DNA of 64,000 nt from CBIFVZ01 sp966185765 (GTDB lineage: Bacteria > Pseudomonadota > Gammaproteobacteria > Enterobacterales > Enterobacteriaceae): NCBI GenBank assembly GCA_966185765.1, contig CBIFVZ010000002.1, positions 93,621 to 157,620 on the forward strand, in the 5' to 3' direction. The position numbers were made by a program, and so were the translations under genes. Of this stretch, positions 8,055 to 17,301 are shown in pieces; the stretch's first letter is position 1; each line of letters starts with the position of its first letter. The notes beneath the pieces were generated by a model. It ran no database searches. It had not been told where the DNA came from and worked only from the letters and a program-made list of their open reading frames with translations.

Positions 8055-8660
8055 TTAAAATCTAATCTTATGACGCCCGACCAGAGAATGGGAAAGCGTG
8101 GTGCCATCGACCATTTCCAGCTCGCCACCTACCGGCACGCCGTGGGCGATACGGCTGGCCTCCACACCATACTGCGCGCAAAGCTCAGCGATGTAGTTCG
8201 CGGTCGCCTCGCCTTCCACTGTGGGGTTGGTGGCGAGAATCACTTCCTGCATCTGTTCGGTTTCCAGGCGCTGCTCAAGGCGGTCAAGCCCGATATCGTC
8301 CGGGCCAATACCGTCAAGCGGCGACAGGTGGCCCATCAGCACAAAATAGCGCCCGGAAAATTGTCCGGTCTGCTCAATAGCGTAGATATCTGCCGGACTT
8401 TCCACCACGCAAATCTGGCCGTTTTCACGCCGACGCGGATTTGAGCAGATGTTGCACACCTCCTGCTCAGTGAAAGTACGGCAATCGGCACAATGGCCGA
8501 TTTCTGACATGGCACGCTGGAGCGACTGCGCCAGGCGCATACCGCCGCTGCGGTCGCGCTGCAACAGCGCAAACGCCATACGCTGGGCCGATTTTGGCCC
8601 AACGCCTGGCAGGCAGCGCAGCGCTTCCATAAGCTGCGTGAGCAGCGGGCTGGTTTGCAT
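8055..8660 (-). CDS. recR: Recombination mediator RecR
   Basis: A 201-residue DNA-binding protein of the RecFOR pathway, which loads RecA onto SSB-coated gaps. In order: a helix-hairpin-helix region (LRCLPGVGPKSAQRMAF), a four-cysteine zinc finger (CADCRTFTEQEVCNICSN), a Toprim domain (ICVVESPADIYAIE) and the C-terminal Walker-B-like part. The ATG at 8660 overlaps the ybaB stop in TGATG, so the two are translationally coupled. It is the last gene of the dnaX-ybaB-recR cluster. Confidence 0.97.
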   Translation of the reverse strand: MQTSPLLTQLMEALRCLPGVGPKSAQRMAFALLQRDRSGGMRLAQSLQRAMSEIGHCADCRTFTEQEVCNICSNPRRRENGQICVVESPADIYAIEQTGQFSGRYFVLMGHLSPLDGIGPDDIGLDRLEQRLETEQMQEVILATNPTVEGEATANYIAELCAQYGVEASRIAHGVPVGGELEMVDGTTLSHSLVGRHKIRF

Positions 8661-8992
8661 CAGAACGGCATCTTGAAGCCTGGCGGCAACTGCATGCCAG
8701 AGGAAACAGACGCCATTTTCTCTTTCTGCGTCTCTTCAATACGACGGGCGGCATCGTTGAACGCGGCAGCCACCAGATCTTCGAGCATGTCTTTATCATC
8801 TTCGAGCAGGCTCGGATCGATTTCCACGCGGCGGCAGTTATGCGCCCCGTTAATGGTGACTTTCACCAGGCCCGCACCAGATTCGCCGGTTACTTCCATT
8901 GCGGCGATTTCTTCCTGCATTTTCTGCATTTTGTCCTGCATCTGCTGGGCCTGCTTCATCAGATTACCCAGACCGCCTTTACCACCAAACAT
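8660..8992 (-). CDS. ybaB: Nucleoid-associated protein YbaB/EbfC
   Basis: A 110-residue member of the YbaB/EbfC family of small dimeric DNA-binding proteins that coat the nucleoid. The N-terminal amphipathic helix MKQAQQMQDKMQKMQEEIAAM and the beta-sheet motif VKVTINGAHNCRRVEIDP are typical. It lies 83 bp after dnaX and overlaps recR by one base. Confidence 0.95.
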   Translation of the reverse strand: MFGGKGGLGNLMKQAQQMQDKMQKMQEEIAAMEVTGESGAGLVKVTINGAHNCRRVEIDPSLLEDDKDMLEDLVAAAFNDAARRIEETQKEKMASVSSGMQLPPGFKMPF

Positions 8993-9075
8993 AATCTTCT
9001 CTCTATTGCTCGGGCCGCGTAACCCATAAAACGCTTACGCGGCGTGTTGTTGATAACGCACAGCCAGGCTGCACG

Positions 9076-11073
9076 TCAGACGGGGCGAATACTCTCTTCA
9101 TCCAGACTCGCGTCGAAAAACCGTTGCAACGTCTGGATATTATTATCCGCAATAATCGATTCCCGCGCCTGCTCCAGCTTCTCTTCATAGATAGCCTGGC
9201 GCCACTCCAGCGGCGTGCGCTGCGCGGGGCTGTCGTCTTCGACAATCGTTAATTCCACCGGTGCGCCGTGCAGCTCACTTAGCGCCTGGGCCAGCGCCTG
9301 CTGTGCGCCAGAGGAGTTTAGGTGGCGCTGTGACGAACGCAGATGCAGGCAAATAACATTGCCGTTTTGTTCTTTCCAGGCATTAAGTGCAACCTGCTCC
9401 ACCAGCTTTGCCACCTTCAGGCGGCTGACTTCTGCCGCCCAGCCATCGCGCTCAATGGCTTCTTCGGCAAGCTTCGCTGCAAGCTCCGGGGTTTTCTCAT
9501 GCTCAAGCGCCTTCTTAAGCGCTTTCGGTGTGGCTACATCTTCCACCACAGCCGTTTCGGGGGTCTGCGCCTTCCAGCGATAAGCCTCTTTTTTTGCCGG
9601 TTTGTCCTGCGCCTGAGGGGCTGACTGGCGCGCCTGCACACGCTCGGTCACCGAGGCCAGGCGCGACAGCGCGGCGTTTGCAACCGGCCGCGCTGCTGAC
9701 TGTTGCGCTGCCGGTTCACCCTTTTTTGCTTTGGTTTCTCCCTGCTTGCGCGCGAGCTGACTGCGGGCCTGCAGCACCTGGCTGATGGCATCCGGCAGCG
9801 GCGCGCCCGGTGGCGCAGACGCCTGCGCTACATCAGGCATTTGCGCGGGCGGCGGTGCAACCTGTTCTACCGGTGGCACAGGCGGTGTAAACGCCTGGGA
9901 GGCCGCCATCTGCGGTGTGGGAATAGACGGCACAGGCGCAACAACCGGTGCGGCACTGCGCGGTGCCTCCGGCTCCGGCAGCGGCTGCTGCGGGTGAAAT
10001 GCCAGCGCACGCAGCAGCGTCATTTCTACGCCCATGCGTCTGTCCGGCGCCCAGGGCAGCTCTTTGCGCCCAATAAGCAGCGTCTGGTAATAAAGTTGAA
10101 TATCTGTCGGTGCGACCGTGCGCGCCAGCTCACGCAGCCGCGTTTCGTCTGCCAGCGCGTCGTTACCGAGCACAGAAGGCGACAGCTGCACCATCGCAAT
10201 ACGGTGCAGCAGGCCAAGCATTTCAACAAGCAGCGCTTCCCACTCAACGCCGCGCATCGCAGCATCGTTCACAAGCGCCATCGTGCGCGGGCCGTCTGCA
10301 TGGACCAGGGCCTCAATGAGCGTCAGCGCCTGGTCATCGTCAAGCGTGCCAAGCATAGCGCTTACCGCCTGGGTAGTGACCTGGCCGTCGCCGCTGGCAA
10401 TCGCCTGGTCAGTCAGGCTCAGCGCATCGCGCAGGCTACCTTCGGCTGCGCGCGCCAGCAGCTGCAGCGCACGCGATTCAAAATCAATCTTTTCCTGACC
10501 GAGAATATGCTCAAGCTGGGTGACAATCTGACTGACATCCAGCGCTTTGAGATGAAACTGCAAGCAGCGCGACAGAATAGTGACCGGCAGTTTTTGCGGG
10601 TCGGTGGTCGCCAGCAGGAATTTAACGTGTTCAGGCGGCTCTTCGAGCGTTTTTAACAGCGCATTAAAGCTGTGACGCGAGAGCATGTGCACTTCGTCAA
10701 TCAGGTAGACTTTAAAGCGCCCGCGCGCGGGCGCGTACTGCACGTTATCAAGCAGCTCGCGGGTGTCTTCTACTTTGGTGCGCGAGGCGGCGTCTATCTC
10801 AATAAGGTCAACAAAACGCCCCTGCTCAATCTCCCGGCAGTTGTCGCATTTGCCGCACGGCGTGGCGGTAATGCCGGTTTCGCAGTTAAGGCCTTTTGCC
10901 AGCAGGCGGGCAATAGAGGTTTTGCCCACGCCACGGGTGCCAGAAAACAGATAAGCGTGGTGGATGCGGCCAAGGTTCAGGCCATTAGCCAGCGCGGTCA
11001 GGACATGCTCCTGACCAACAACATCGGCAAAGGTTTGTGGACGCCATTTACGGGCCAGCACCTGGTAGCTCAT
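9076..11073 (-). CDS. dnaX: DNA polymerase III tau subunit (and gamma by frameshift)
   Basis: The full frame encodes the 665-residue tau subunit (E. coli 643), the clamp-loader ATPase that also links polymerase core and DnaB. Start: MSYQVLARKWRPQTFADVVG at 11073; upstream in-frame codons lack homology. Visible parts: Walker A GTRGVGKTS, a zinc site of four cysteines (NCET..CGKCDNC), Walker B LIDEVHML, sensor 1 TTDPQKLPVTILSRC, then domain III, a Pro/Ala-rich linker (about 395-520, longer than in E. coli) and the tau-specific C terminus. A -1 frameshift at codon 451 yields a 452-residue gamma protein. ybaB and recR follow; apt lies upstream. Confidence 0.97.
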   Translation of the reverse strand: MSYQVLARKWRPQTFADVVGQEHVLTALANGLNLGRIHHAYLFSGTRGVGKTSIARLLAKGLNCETGITATPCGKCDNCREIEQGRFVDLIEIDAASRTKVEDTRELLDNVQYAPARGRFKVYLIDEVHMLSRHSFNALLKTLEEPPEHVKFLLATTDPQKLPVTILSRCLQFHLKALDVSQIVTQLEHILGQEKIDFESRALQLLARAAEGSLRDALSLTDQAIASGDGQVTTQAVSAMLGTLDDDQALTLIEALVHADGPRTMALVNDAAMRGVEWEALLVEMLGLLHRIAMVQLSPSVLGNDALADETRLRELARTVAPTDIQLYYQTLLIGRKELPWAPDRRMGVEMTLLRALAFHPQQPLPEPEAPRSAAPVVAPVPSIPTPQMAASQAFTPPVPPVEQVAPPPAQMPDVAQASAPPGAPLPDAISQVLQARSQLARKQGETKAKKGEPAAQQSAARPVANAALSRLASVTERVQARQSAPQAQDKPAKKEAYRWKAQTPETAVVEDVATPKALKKALEHEKTPELAAKLAEEAIERDGWAAEVSRLKVAKLVEQVALNAWKEQNGNVICLHLRSSQRHLNSSGAQQALAQALSELHGAPVELTIVEDDSPAQRTPLEWRQAIYEEKLEQARESIIADNNIQTLQRFFDASLDEESIRPV
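9682..9743 (-). promoter_or_regulatory. dnaX programmed -1 frameshift signal
   Basis: All three E. coli elements are present on the minus strand: an internal Shine-Dalgarno AGGGAG (9743-9738), a 10-nt spacer, the slippery heptamer A AAA AAG (9727-9721), and a downstream stem AACCGGC (9716-9710) pairing with GCCGGTT (9688-9682). After slippage the ribosome reads one GGG codon and meets TGA at 9718-9716, so gamma ends with a single added glycine. In E. coli the added residue is glutamate. Confidence 0.92.
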
Positions 11074-11164
11074 CGGCAATAGGCTCTCAGACAGGGAGAA
11101 AGGTAAGTCACAGGAGGATAATGCTAACACAGCCCCACCCGATGGGCGAGGCTGTACTGAGAAC

Positions 11165-11716
11165 TCAGTGTCCGGGGAACGGCACCAGGCTGTAGCTTGT
11201 GACGCCAAGCTTTTCGAGACGCTGCTCGCCACCCAGATCGAACAGATTGATGATAAAGGCCGCGTCAGTCACTTCGCCGCCCAGGCGACGAATCAGCTTC
11301 ACCGTCGCTTCAATCGTACCGCCGGTTGCCAGCAAATCATCTACCACCAGCACGTTGTCGCCCGGCTTAATGGCGTCGACGTGGATTTCCAGCTGGTCAG
11401 TGCCGTATTCCAGCTCATAGCTTTCGCTGATGGTTTCACGCGGCAGTTTGCGCGGCTTACGTACCGGTACAAAACCGACGTTCAGGCCCAGCGCAACGGG
11501 CGCACCAAACAGAAAGCCACGTGCTTCGGTGCCCACTACTTTAGTGATGCCCGCGTCTTTATAACGCTCTACCAGCAATTGAATACTGAGCGCATAGGCT
11601 TGCGGGTCTTCCAGCAGGCTGGTGACGTCACGAAACAAGATCCCCGGCTTCGGGTAATCCTCAATGCTTTTGATACTGTTTTTGAGATACTCAAGCTGCT
11701 GCGCAGTTGCGGTCAT
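11165..11716 (-). CDS. apt: Adenine phosphoribosyltransferase
   Basis: A 183-residue type I phosphoribosyltransferase converting adenine and PRPP to AMP. The PRPP-binding motif VLVVDDLLATGGT is near residues 123-135. GTEARGFLFG and VRKPRKLPRETISESYELEYG are family hallmarks. The start MTATAQQLEYLKNSI at 11716 equals the E. coli length; an 11-residue in-frame extension was not used. It lies 91 bp before dnaX on the same strand. Confidence 0.96.
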   Translation of the reverse strand: MTATAQQLEYLKNSIKSIEDYPKPGILFRDVTSLLEDPQAYALSIQLLVERYKDAGITKVVGTEARGFLFGAPVALGLNVGFVPVRKPRKLPRETISESYELEYGTDQLEIHVDAIKPGDNVLVVDDLLATGGTIEATVKLIRRLGGEVTDAAFIINLFDLGGEQRLEKLGVTSYSLVPFPGH

Positions 11717-11863
11717 AGTTACTTGCCTGAAAAATACGGTATTACCCACAGCGTGAAAGGTTCACAAGAGACACCTCTGCTTAGTTTATAAGCATCGCGC
11801 TGCGCTCGAAAACGCCAGAATTTACTGGCTGTGGGCGGCAATTGCAACCACCGTCGTCCGACT

Positions 11864-12241
11864 TCACGGCTTTTCTTGCTTTTCATCAACCACCGGGATG
11901 CGCCACATAAAGAGTAGCAGCGCACCAAGAATCAGCAGTAGCAAAACGCGCACCCAGGTCATTTGCACCAGCCACAGCGAAACGGCAAAGGTGATGAGTA
12001 TAAACACCACTGCGCGCGGTTTTGCACCTGGCGGCATAGCACGATAGCGCTGCCAGTAGCGCAGATAGCCACCAAACCAGGAACGGTACATCAGCCAGTG
12101 GTGAAAGCGCGGCGACGAACGCGCAAAACACCAGGCTGCCAGCAGGATAAACGGTGTGGTCGGCAACAGCGGTAACACTATGCCCAGCGTACCGAGTGCT
12201 ACCGCTAACCAGCCCGTCATGATTAAAATGTATTTACCCAT
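11864..12241 (-). CDS. ybaN: YbaN, DUF454 inner-membrane protein
   Basis: A 125-residue protein of the DUF454 family with about three membrane segments: YILIMTGWLAVALGTLGIVLPLLPTTPFILLAAWCF near the N terminus, and AVVFILITFAVSL and VLLLLILGALLLFMW near the C terminus. The motif LLPTTPFILLAAWCFARSSPRFHHWL is the family signature. Its role is unknown. Start chosen at 12241 (MGKYILIMTGW) by agreement with E. coli YbaN (125 aa). It is divergent from priC, 65 bp away. Confidence 0.92.
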   Translation of the reverse strand: MGKYILIMTGWLAVALGTLGIVLPLLPTTPFILLAAWCFARSSPRFHHWLMYRSWFGGYLRYWQRYRAMPPGAKPRAVVFILITFAVSLWLVQMTWVRVLLLLILGALLLFMWRIPVVDEKQEKP

Positions 12242-12306
12242 AGGTTGCTTCCATACCGCGACGCCGCCACTGTAGCATAACCGCCGGTCATCGCCCCGGG
12301 GAGATA

Positions 12307-12834
12307 ATGAAGAGCCACCCGTTAACTGAAACACTGGACGCCCGCATTGCCGAACTGACGGTACTGATTGCTCCAATGAGCGCGCATCGTGCGCTCTCAG
12401 CGCGTTTTGACCGTCAGCTATTTACCACCCGCAGCACACTGCTGGGGGACTGCCTGCGAGAAATTGAAGATAACGGACAGCGGCTGAAAGAGGCTGTTGC
12501 CAGAAATAACGTTGAACAAACGGCATGGCTGGCAGAACACCTGGTCGCCCAGATTGCCGCGATCACGCGCGAGGTGGCTACCGGCGAGCTGCGCCGCTTT
12601 GATACCACACGACCATCACTGGCAAAACTGAATGAAAAACTATTACAACATCAGGACTATGAGCGGCGGTTGCTGGCGATGAAAAACACCCGCGCGGCGC
12701 AACTGGCACAGGTAGAAACGCTGGCAGATCAGCAGCGACTGGTGCGTGAACTGGAGGCCCTGGACGGGCGCATCGCCCGCTGTCGTGACGCGCTGGCAAA
12801 AATAACCCGCGTGCTGGAACGTCGCACGCGCTGA
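12307..12834 (+). CDS. priC: Primosomal replication protein N'' (PriC)
   Basis: A 175-residue all-helical protein that reloads DnaB at stalled forks with nascent gaps. Length equals E. coli PriC. Recognisable stretches are LSARFDRQLFTTR, AWLAEHLVAQIAAI and LLQHQDYERRLLAM. The sequence is fast-evolving, as usual for PriC, so identification rests on pattern, length and the neighbours ybaN, rsmS and mscK. The rsmS gene follows after 18 bp, suggesting an operon. Confidence 0.93.
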   Translation: MKSHPLTETLDARIAELTVLIAPMSAHRALSARFDRQLFTTRSTLLGDCLREIEDNGQRLKEAVARNNVEQTAWLAEHLVAQIAAITREVATGELRRFDTTRPSLAKLNEKLLQHQDYERRLLAMKNTRAAQLAQVETLADQQRLVRELEALDGRIARCRDALAKITRVLERRTR

Positions 12835-12852
12835 TAGTAAACAGGAGAAGCT

Positions 12853-13014
12853 ATGTCGCTGGAAACCGCCCCGGATGAGGTCAAACTGGCCGTAGATTTA
12901 ATTATGTTACTGGAAGAGAACGCCGTCCCGACGCACACCGCGCTGGCGGCGCTGGATATTGTGCGTCAGGACTTTTTACGCAAACAGGCGCAGCAAACAC
13001 CGGCATCAGACTGA
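12853..13014 (+). CDS. rsmS: RsmS (YbaM), small regulatory protein
   Basis: A 53-residue protein: MSLETAPDEVKLAVDLIMLL then EENAVPTHTALAALDIVRQD. It agrees almost residue by residue with E. coli YbaM/RsmS (53 aa); its Pectobacterium counterpart modulates the Rsm (CsrA) pathway. The ATG at 12853 is preceded by ACAGGAGAAG. It follows priC in the same orientation, and its last 9 bp overlap the end of the convergent mscK gene. Confidence 0.93.
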   Translation: MSLETAPDEVKLAVDLIMLLEENAVPTHTALAALDIVRQDFLRKQAQQTPASD

Positions 13015-16000
13015 GGCTGGTGCGCTGTCTTCACCTTTATTACTGATATCACGCTTCACTTCAGTGACTTCGTCGCCTTTGTCATTGCGCAGATGCACCT
13101 CAAGCGTATTAAACGCGATATCGATATTGTTCTCGCGGCACAGCCGTTCAATCGTTCGGTTCACCGCGTCCAGCGTGGCGTTGCGATCGCCCAGCTCACG
13201 TACATAGAACTGCAGTTCGTGATCCAGCGAGCTTTGACCAAAGGTCAGGAAGAACACCAGGGGCTGGGGTTCGTGCATCACTTTTGGATGATCGTTTGCC
13301 GCCTGTAGCAGGATTTTCTTCACTTTTTCCAGATCCGAACCGTAAGCCACCCCAAGTTTTATCACCACACGGGTAACCGTATCGCTGAGCGACCAGTTGA
13401 TCAGTCGTTCGGTGACAAACGCCTTGTTCGGCACAATGACCTCTTTGCGATCGAAGTCGGTGATGGTCGTTGCACGAATGCGGATTTTACTGACTGAGCC
13501 TGAATACGTGCCGATGGTGATGGTATCGCCAATGCGGATTGGGCGCTCAAACAGAATGATGAGACCTGCAATAAAGTTACCGAACACTTCCTGTAGACCG
13601 AAACCAAGACCTACCGACAACCCGGCTGCCATCCACTGCAGTTTGTCCCAGGAAATTCCAAGCGACCCGAACACCACAATGGCGCCAGCGGCAATGATCA
13701 CGTAATTAAGAATGGTGGTAATCGCATACGACGAACCCTGGCGCATTTTAAGTCGGGAGAGCACCAGCACCTCCAGTAGCCCTGGCAGGTTGCGAATCAG
13801 CGCCCAGGCTAACATAAACGCCACCACCGCAAAGAGCAGACTGCCCATCGTCACGCTTTTTGTCACCGTGGCTCCCGCCTCGGTGGTGCTGTAGCTCCAC
13901 AGTAAAATGCTGTCGAGATAAGAGAAAACAGTGATTAAATCAGACCAGATAGCCCAGAACACCACCGCAAACAGCGCAAACATGGCAAGGGTGGTGATGC
14001 GCAGCGTCTGCTGGTTGACCTGGTCAAGCCCGAGCGGCGGTTCTTCTACCGGCTCACTACTGCCTTCTGTCCCCTCTTTAGTCATTGCCTCACGCCGCGC
14101 CAGGGCACGTCGCCAGGCTATACGCCGCGCCGCCACGCTCAGCCCGCGTAAAATCGTCTGGTAAAGCAAGTTCCAGATAATGACCAGATACACGGTATCA
14201 ATCCAGCGATGCGCCAGACGCAGCGTGGTATAGAAATAGCCCATTGCAGTAAGCACCAGCAGACCAATCGGCACCAGCGACAGCACGGTAATCGTTACCA
14301 GCCGCACGGTATGCGACTCTTTATCACGCCACGCATCGCGGCACATCGGCCACATCAACCCGGCAATCACCAGCAGGTTGAGGAATACCATAAACTGGCC
14401 GAGCACATCGTTCATCAGGTGTAGCGGCGAATGCGCCCCCACGACGCTCCAGCAAAGCATGGGTAATAACGCGAGGCTGATGCGCACAATCTGGCGACGA
14501 TAGTGGCGCACTTTTGCAGTTGGAATGGCGAAGTGACGCTCGGCCACACCGCCCTGCTCCAGCACCCGCCAGCTCACCCCAAACACCAGCCAGAACATCG
14601 CCAGCTCTTTGCCAAAACTCCACATCAGTTCACTGACGTTAAGCTTCATAAACAGCAACACCAGCCCCACTGCCAGCAGCAACAGGCACACCGGCAGCGC
14701 GCGTACCACGTTAATCAGCAGCGCTTTTGGCGTATGCCCCTGGCTGTCGTTATGCAAATGCCCCACGTCACCGGCGAGCGCTTCAAGGCGTTGATTCAGC
14801 CAGCGAAAACGCCAGCGCACCAGACCCGCCAGCAGCAGTAACGGCAGCGCCACCAGCAACGATGCGCCCAGAGAATGACGCGCGCGCTCCCAGTTGCCTT
14901 CGATTTTCATTGACTCAAGCTGGCTTTGCAGCGCCTGCGGGAAGGCCTTAATCCACTCCCAGTCCATCGGTTTATTGGAGGTGACCCAGAAAATTTGCTG
15001 AGTCAGGGTCTGCTGTAATCGCTGGCTGGAGCTCATCAGCTGCTGCTGGTTCATCTGCAAATTAATCGCCAGCATCAGCTGGCTACCCAATTGCTTGTTA
15101 AGCTGATCGAGCAACTCGCGGCGCATATCCACCACTTCCAGCAGTGCATCCTTTACTTCCTTGTTGCTGGCAATTTCCTGTTGCTGTTCTTTTGACTGAC
15201 TTTGAATCAGTTGGGTAACAAAATCATCGCCTTTAAACAGCGCATCGCGCTGCTGGTTAAGGTCAAACTGTTCCAGGCGCAGATCGGCAATACGACCCGT
15301 CATATCCTGCATGTCGTCCGCAGACGGCAGATTTTGCTGCTGCTGATAAAGAATACGCGACAGCAGCAGGCTGCCCTTAAGCATGGCAATTTGTTCTTTC
15401 AGGCTGCGCTCGGACTGGAGCGTACGGTCAAGCCAGGTCTTAACCTGGATATTGCGCTGCACCAGTTCGTTGCCGCGTTGAGTGGCTTCAATCAGCCGCT
15501 CGCTCAGCCGATGGTTAACCTCAAGTTCCTGCCTGACCAGCGGGTTATCCTGAATGGCCGCGCCCTCTTCCGGCGTTATGGCCTCCTGCGCGGTCTTTTC
15601 CGTCAGTGTCAAACGTTTGGTGCTCAGTGCTGCCTGCATCAGCTGTAGCTGATGTTCAAGGCGAGTGATATGCGCTGTAGTGTAGTCGCGCTGCTTTTGC
15701 AACGAATCCTGCAACGTGGTGTTGCCTTCAAGGCTGTCACGCTGCTGCTCAATTTGCGCATTGAGTAGCGCCTGCTGGGTCAGTAGCAGAGCTTCCTGAC
15801 TTGAGCGCAGCGGGGCGCCTGTGGTCGCACCACTCAGGCGCGTACGCACCTGTTGTAACTGCTCAGTTGCCGCATACATGGCGCTTTGCACCCGTTCTGG
15901 CTGTGTCTGAAGCGACACCAGTTGGCTGTTGAGCGTGGAGAGATCGCTTTGCGCTGATTGCAGGTCATCAAACGCCTGTGAAACCAGCTGTTCAAGCTGG

Positions 16001-16395
16001 CGCAACGACAAGGTGCCAAGGCTTTTAGCATACGCCGCATCGTCCTGCGTCTGCTGACCGTAGGCCTCAAGCTCCTCAGTCGCCTGGCGCATTTTTTCCG
16101 GCGCTTCTTTTATTTGTTTGCGCTGCTCCAGCGCCTCGTTTTTAACCCTGTCGATTTTATCAAGGACTTCCAGGGTCTGGTTGAGGTCCTGCTGCACCAG
16201 CTTATCCTGCGTGGACAGGTTTTTCTGCTTATTGAGCGTATCAAGCTGGCTTTGTATATCCTGGCGCGCAGGCAGGTCACTGCTCACTCGCGCCTGTACC
16301 CCAGGCGTACAGAGCAGCCAACCACAAAGAAAAATTAACGTTATCACAACCGCGAAAGCGGATTTCCGCAATCTTAAAGCGTGCTGTAGAGTCAT
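13006..16395 (-). CDS. mscK: Mechanosensitive channel MscK (KefA)
   Basis: A 1129-residue potassium-dependent mechanosensitive channel (E. coli 1120). It has a signal peptide (AFAVVITLIFLCGWLLCTPGVQA), a large periplasmic coiled-coil region rich in Gln and Leu to about residue 480, a run of membrane helices, and the C-terminal MscS domain with the pore-lining helix (SVGLGFGLQEVFGNFIAGLIILFERP). The C terminus EVHLRNDKGDEVTEVKRD matches E. coli. The ATG at 16395 (MTLQHALRLRKS) puts a short charged segment before the signal peptide; 21 further in-frame codons upstream give a less likely start. acrR lies upstream on the same strand. Confidence 0.96.
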   Translation of the reverse strand: MTLQHALRLRKSAFAVVITLIFLCGWLLCTPGVQARVSSDLPARQDIQSQLDTLNKQKNLSTQDKLVQQDLNQTLEVLDKIDRVKNEALEQRKQIKEAPEKMRQATEELEAYGQQTQDDAAYAKSLGTLSLRQLEQLVSQAFDDLQSAQSDLSTLNSQLVSLQTQPERVQSAMYAATEQLQQVRTRLSGATTGAPLRSSQEALLLTQQALLNAQIEQQRDSLEGNTTLQDSLQKQRDYTTAHITRLEHQLQLMQAALSTKRLTLTEKTAQEAITPEEGAAIQDNPLVRQELEVNHRLSERLIEATQRGNELVQRNIQVKTWLDRTLQSERSLKEQIAMLKGSLLLSRILYQQQQNLPSADDMQDMTGRIADLRLEQFDLNQQRDALFKGDDFVTQLIQSQSKEQQQEIASNKEVKDALLEVVDMRRELLDQLNKQLGSQLMLAINLQMNQQQLMSSSQRLQQTLTQQIFWVTSNKPMDWEWIKAFPQALQSQLESMKIEGNWERARHSLGASLLVALPLLLLAGLVRWRFRWLNQRLEALAGDVGHLHNDSQGHTPKALLINVVRALPVCLLLLAVGLVLLFMKLNVSELMWSFGKELAMFWLVFGVSWRVLEQGGVAERHFAIPTAKVRHYRRQIVRISLALLPMLCWSVVGAHSPLHLMNDVLGQFMVFLNLLVIAGLMWPMCRDAWRDKESHTVRLVTITVLSLVPIGLLVLTAMGYFYTTLRLAHRWIDTVYLVIIWNLLYQTILRGLSVAARRIAWRRALARREAMTKEGTEGSSEPVEEPPLGLDQVNQQTLRITTLAMFALFAVVFWAIWSDLITVFSYLDSILLWSYSTTEAGATVTKSVTMGSLLFAVVAFMLAWALIRNLPGLLEVLVLSRLKMRQGSSYAITTILNYVIIAAGAIVVFGSLGISWDKLQWMAAGLSVGLGFGLQEVFGNFIAGLIILFERPIRIGDTITIGTYSGSVSKIRIRATTITDFDRKEVIVPNKAFVTERLINWSLSDTVTRVVIKLGVAYGSDLEKVKKILLQAANDHPKVMHEPQPLVFFLTFGQSSLDHELQFYVRELGDRNATLDAVNRTIERLCRENNIDIAFNTLEVHLRNDKGDEVTEVKRDISNKGEDSAPASV

Positions 16396-16506
16396 GGCAT
16401 CTGTGGCGGCCAAGCCGCAAGAGGAGGTGAGGAAAGTCTGATTGGCGCAGAATAGCACGCCTTTTGTACAGGTAACAGTCGTCTGATGGCACGGAGTTTT
16501 CTTAAA

Positions 16507-17157
16507 TTACATGCCGCTCGACGTGGCCTGGCGCAGGGTCGGGCAGTGCTGAAACATCTCAAGCAGAATGGCCACGTAATCGCGCGCTTCGCGTTTGAGG
16601 TCAAAGGAGTCTGGCGCGAATAGCCAGCTTTCCATTATGCCGGTCATATAACAGCGCATTAATATTGCTGCGCGACGGGTCATCAGATTTTGCGGCAGCA
16701 TACCGGCCGCCCGGCACAGATTAAGCGTGCTTTCGATACGCTCATAACCTTCCATGTAAAGACTGCGCTGCGCCTGCTGAACGGTCGCCATTTCCCCAAC
16801 AAATTCACATTTATGGAATATGATTTCCATCATAAGACGACGTCTTTCTTCTGTTACCGTCGTCTCCAGAATGTAAACTAGTAACTCTCTTAATGCAGAA
16901 AGTGGATCGCCAGGAAATTTTGCCCGATACTCAATCTCTAAATCACCGATATCGGACTCTGAAAGCTCCCAGATTTCATTAAATAAATCCGACTTGTTAC
17001 GAAAATGCCAGTAGATAGCGCCACGGGTTACACCTGCCGCGTGTGCAATGTCTGCAAGCGACGTCGATGAAACGCCTTTTTCTGAGAAAAGACGCAGCGC
17101 TACATCCAGTATGTGCTGACGAGTTTCAAGCGCCTGCTGTTTGGTTTTTCGTGCCAT
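16507..17157 (-). CDS. acrR: TetR-family repressor AcrR
   Basis: A 216-residue repressor of acrAB. The N-terminal TetR HTH is clear: ILDVALRLFSEKGVSSTSLA then DIAHAAGVTRGAIYWHFRNK. The ligand-binding domain is more divergent towards its C terminus, as usual for AcrR. It starts at MARKTKQQALETRQHILD. It is divergent from acrA with a 144-bp shared control region containing its operator. Drugs, dyes and bile salts release AcrR in E. coli. Confidence 0.97.
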   Translation of the reverse strand: MARKTKQQALETRQHILDVALRLFSEKGVSSTSLADIAHAAGVTRGAIYWHFRNKSDLFNEIWELSESDIGDLEIEYRAKFPGDPLSALRELLVYILETTVTEERRRLMMEIIFHKCEFVGEMATVQQAQRSLYMEGYERIESTLNLCRAAGMLPQNLMTRRAAILMRCYMTGIMESWLFAPDSFDLKREARDYVAILLEMFQHCPTLRQATSSGM

Positions 17158-17186
17158 CAGTGGAAGGATTTACAGGAGTTCAGATT

Positions 17187-17210
17187 TACATACATTTATG
17201 AATGTATGTA
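17187..17210. promoter_or_regulatory. AcrR operator
   Basis: A 24-bp palindrome, TACATACA at the left and TGTATGTA at the right around TTTATGAA, matches the E. coli AcrR operator except for one central base. It lies between the divergent acrR and acrA genes, so it can repress both. Confidence 0.93.
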
Positions 17211-17301
17211 CCATAGCACGACGATAATATAAACGCAGCAATGGGTTTGTGGACATTTGACCCTTGATCAAATTTTGAAATCGGACACTCGAGGTTTACC
17301 T

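Noticed and set aside
9703..10656. 317-codon open frame on the plus strand
   Set aside because: It is antisense to dnaX; its Arg/Gln/His-rich composition is the shadow of a GC-rich gene.
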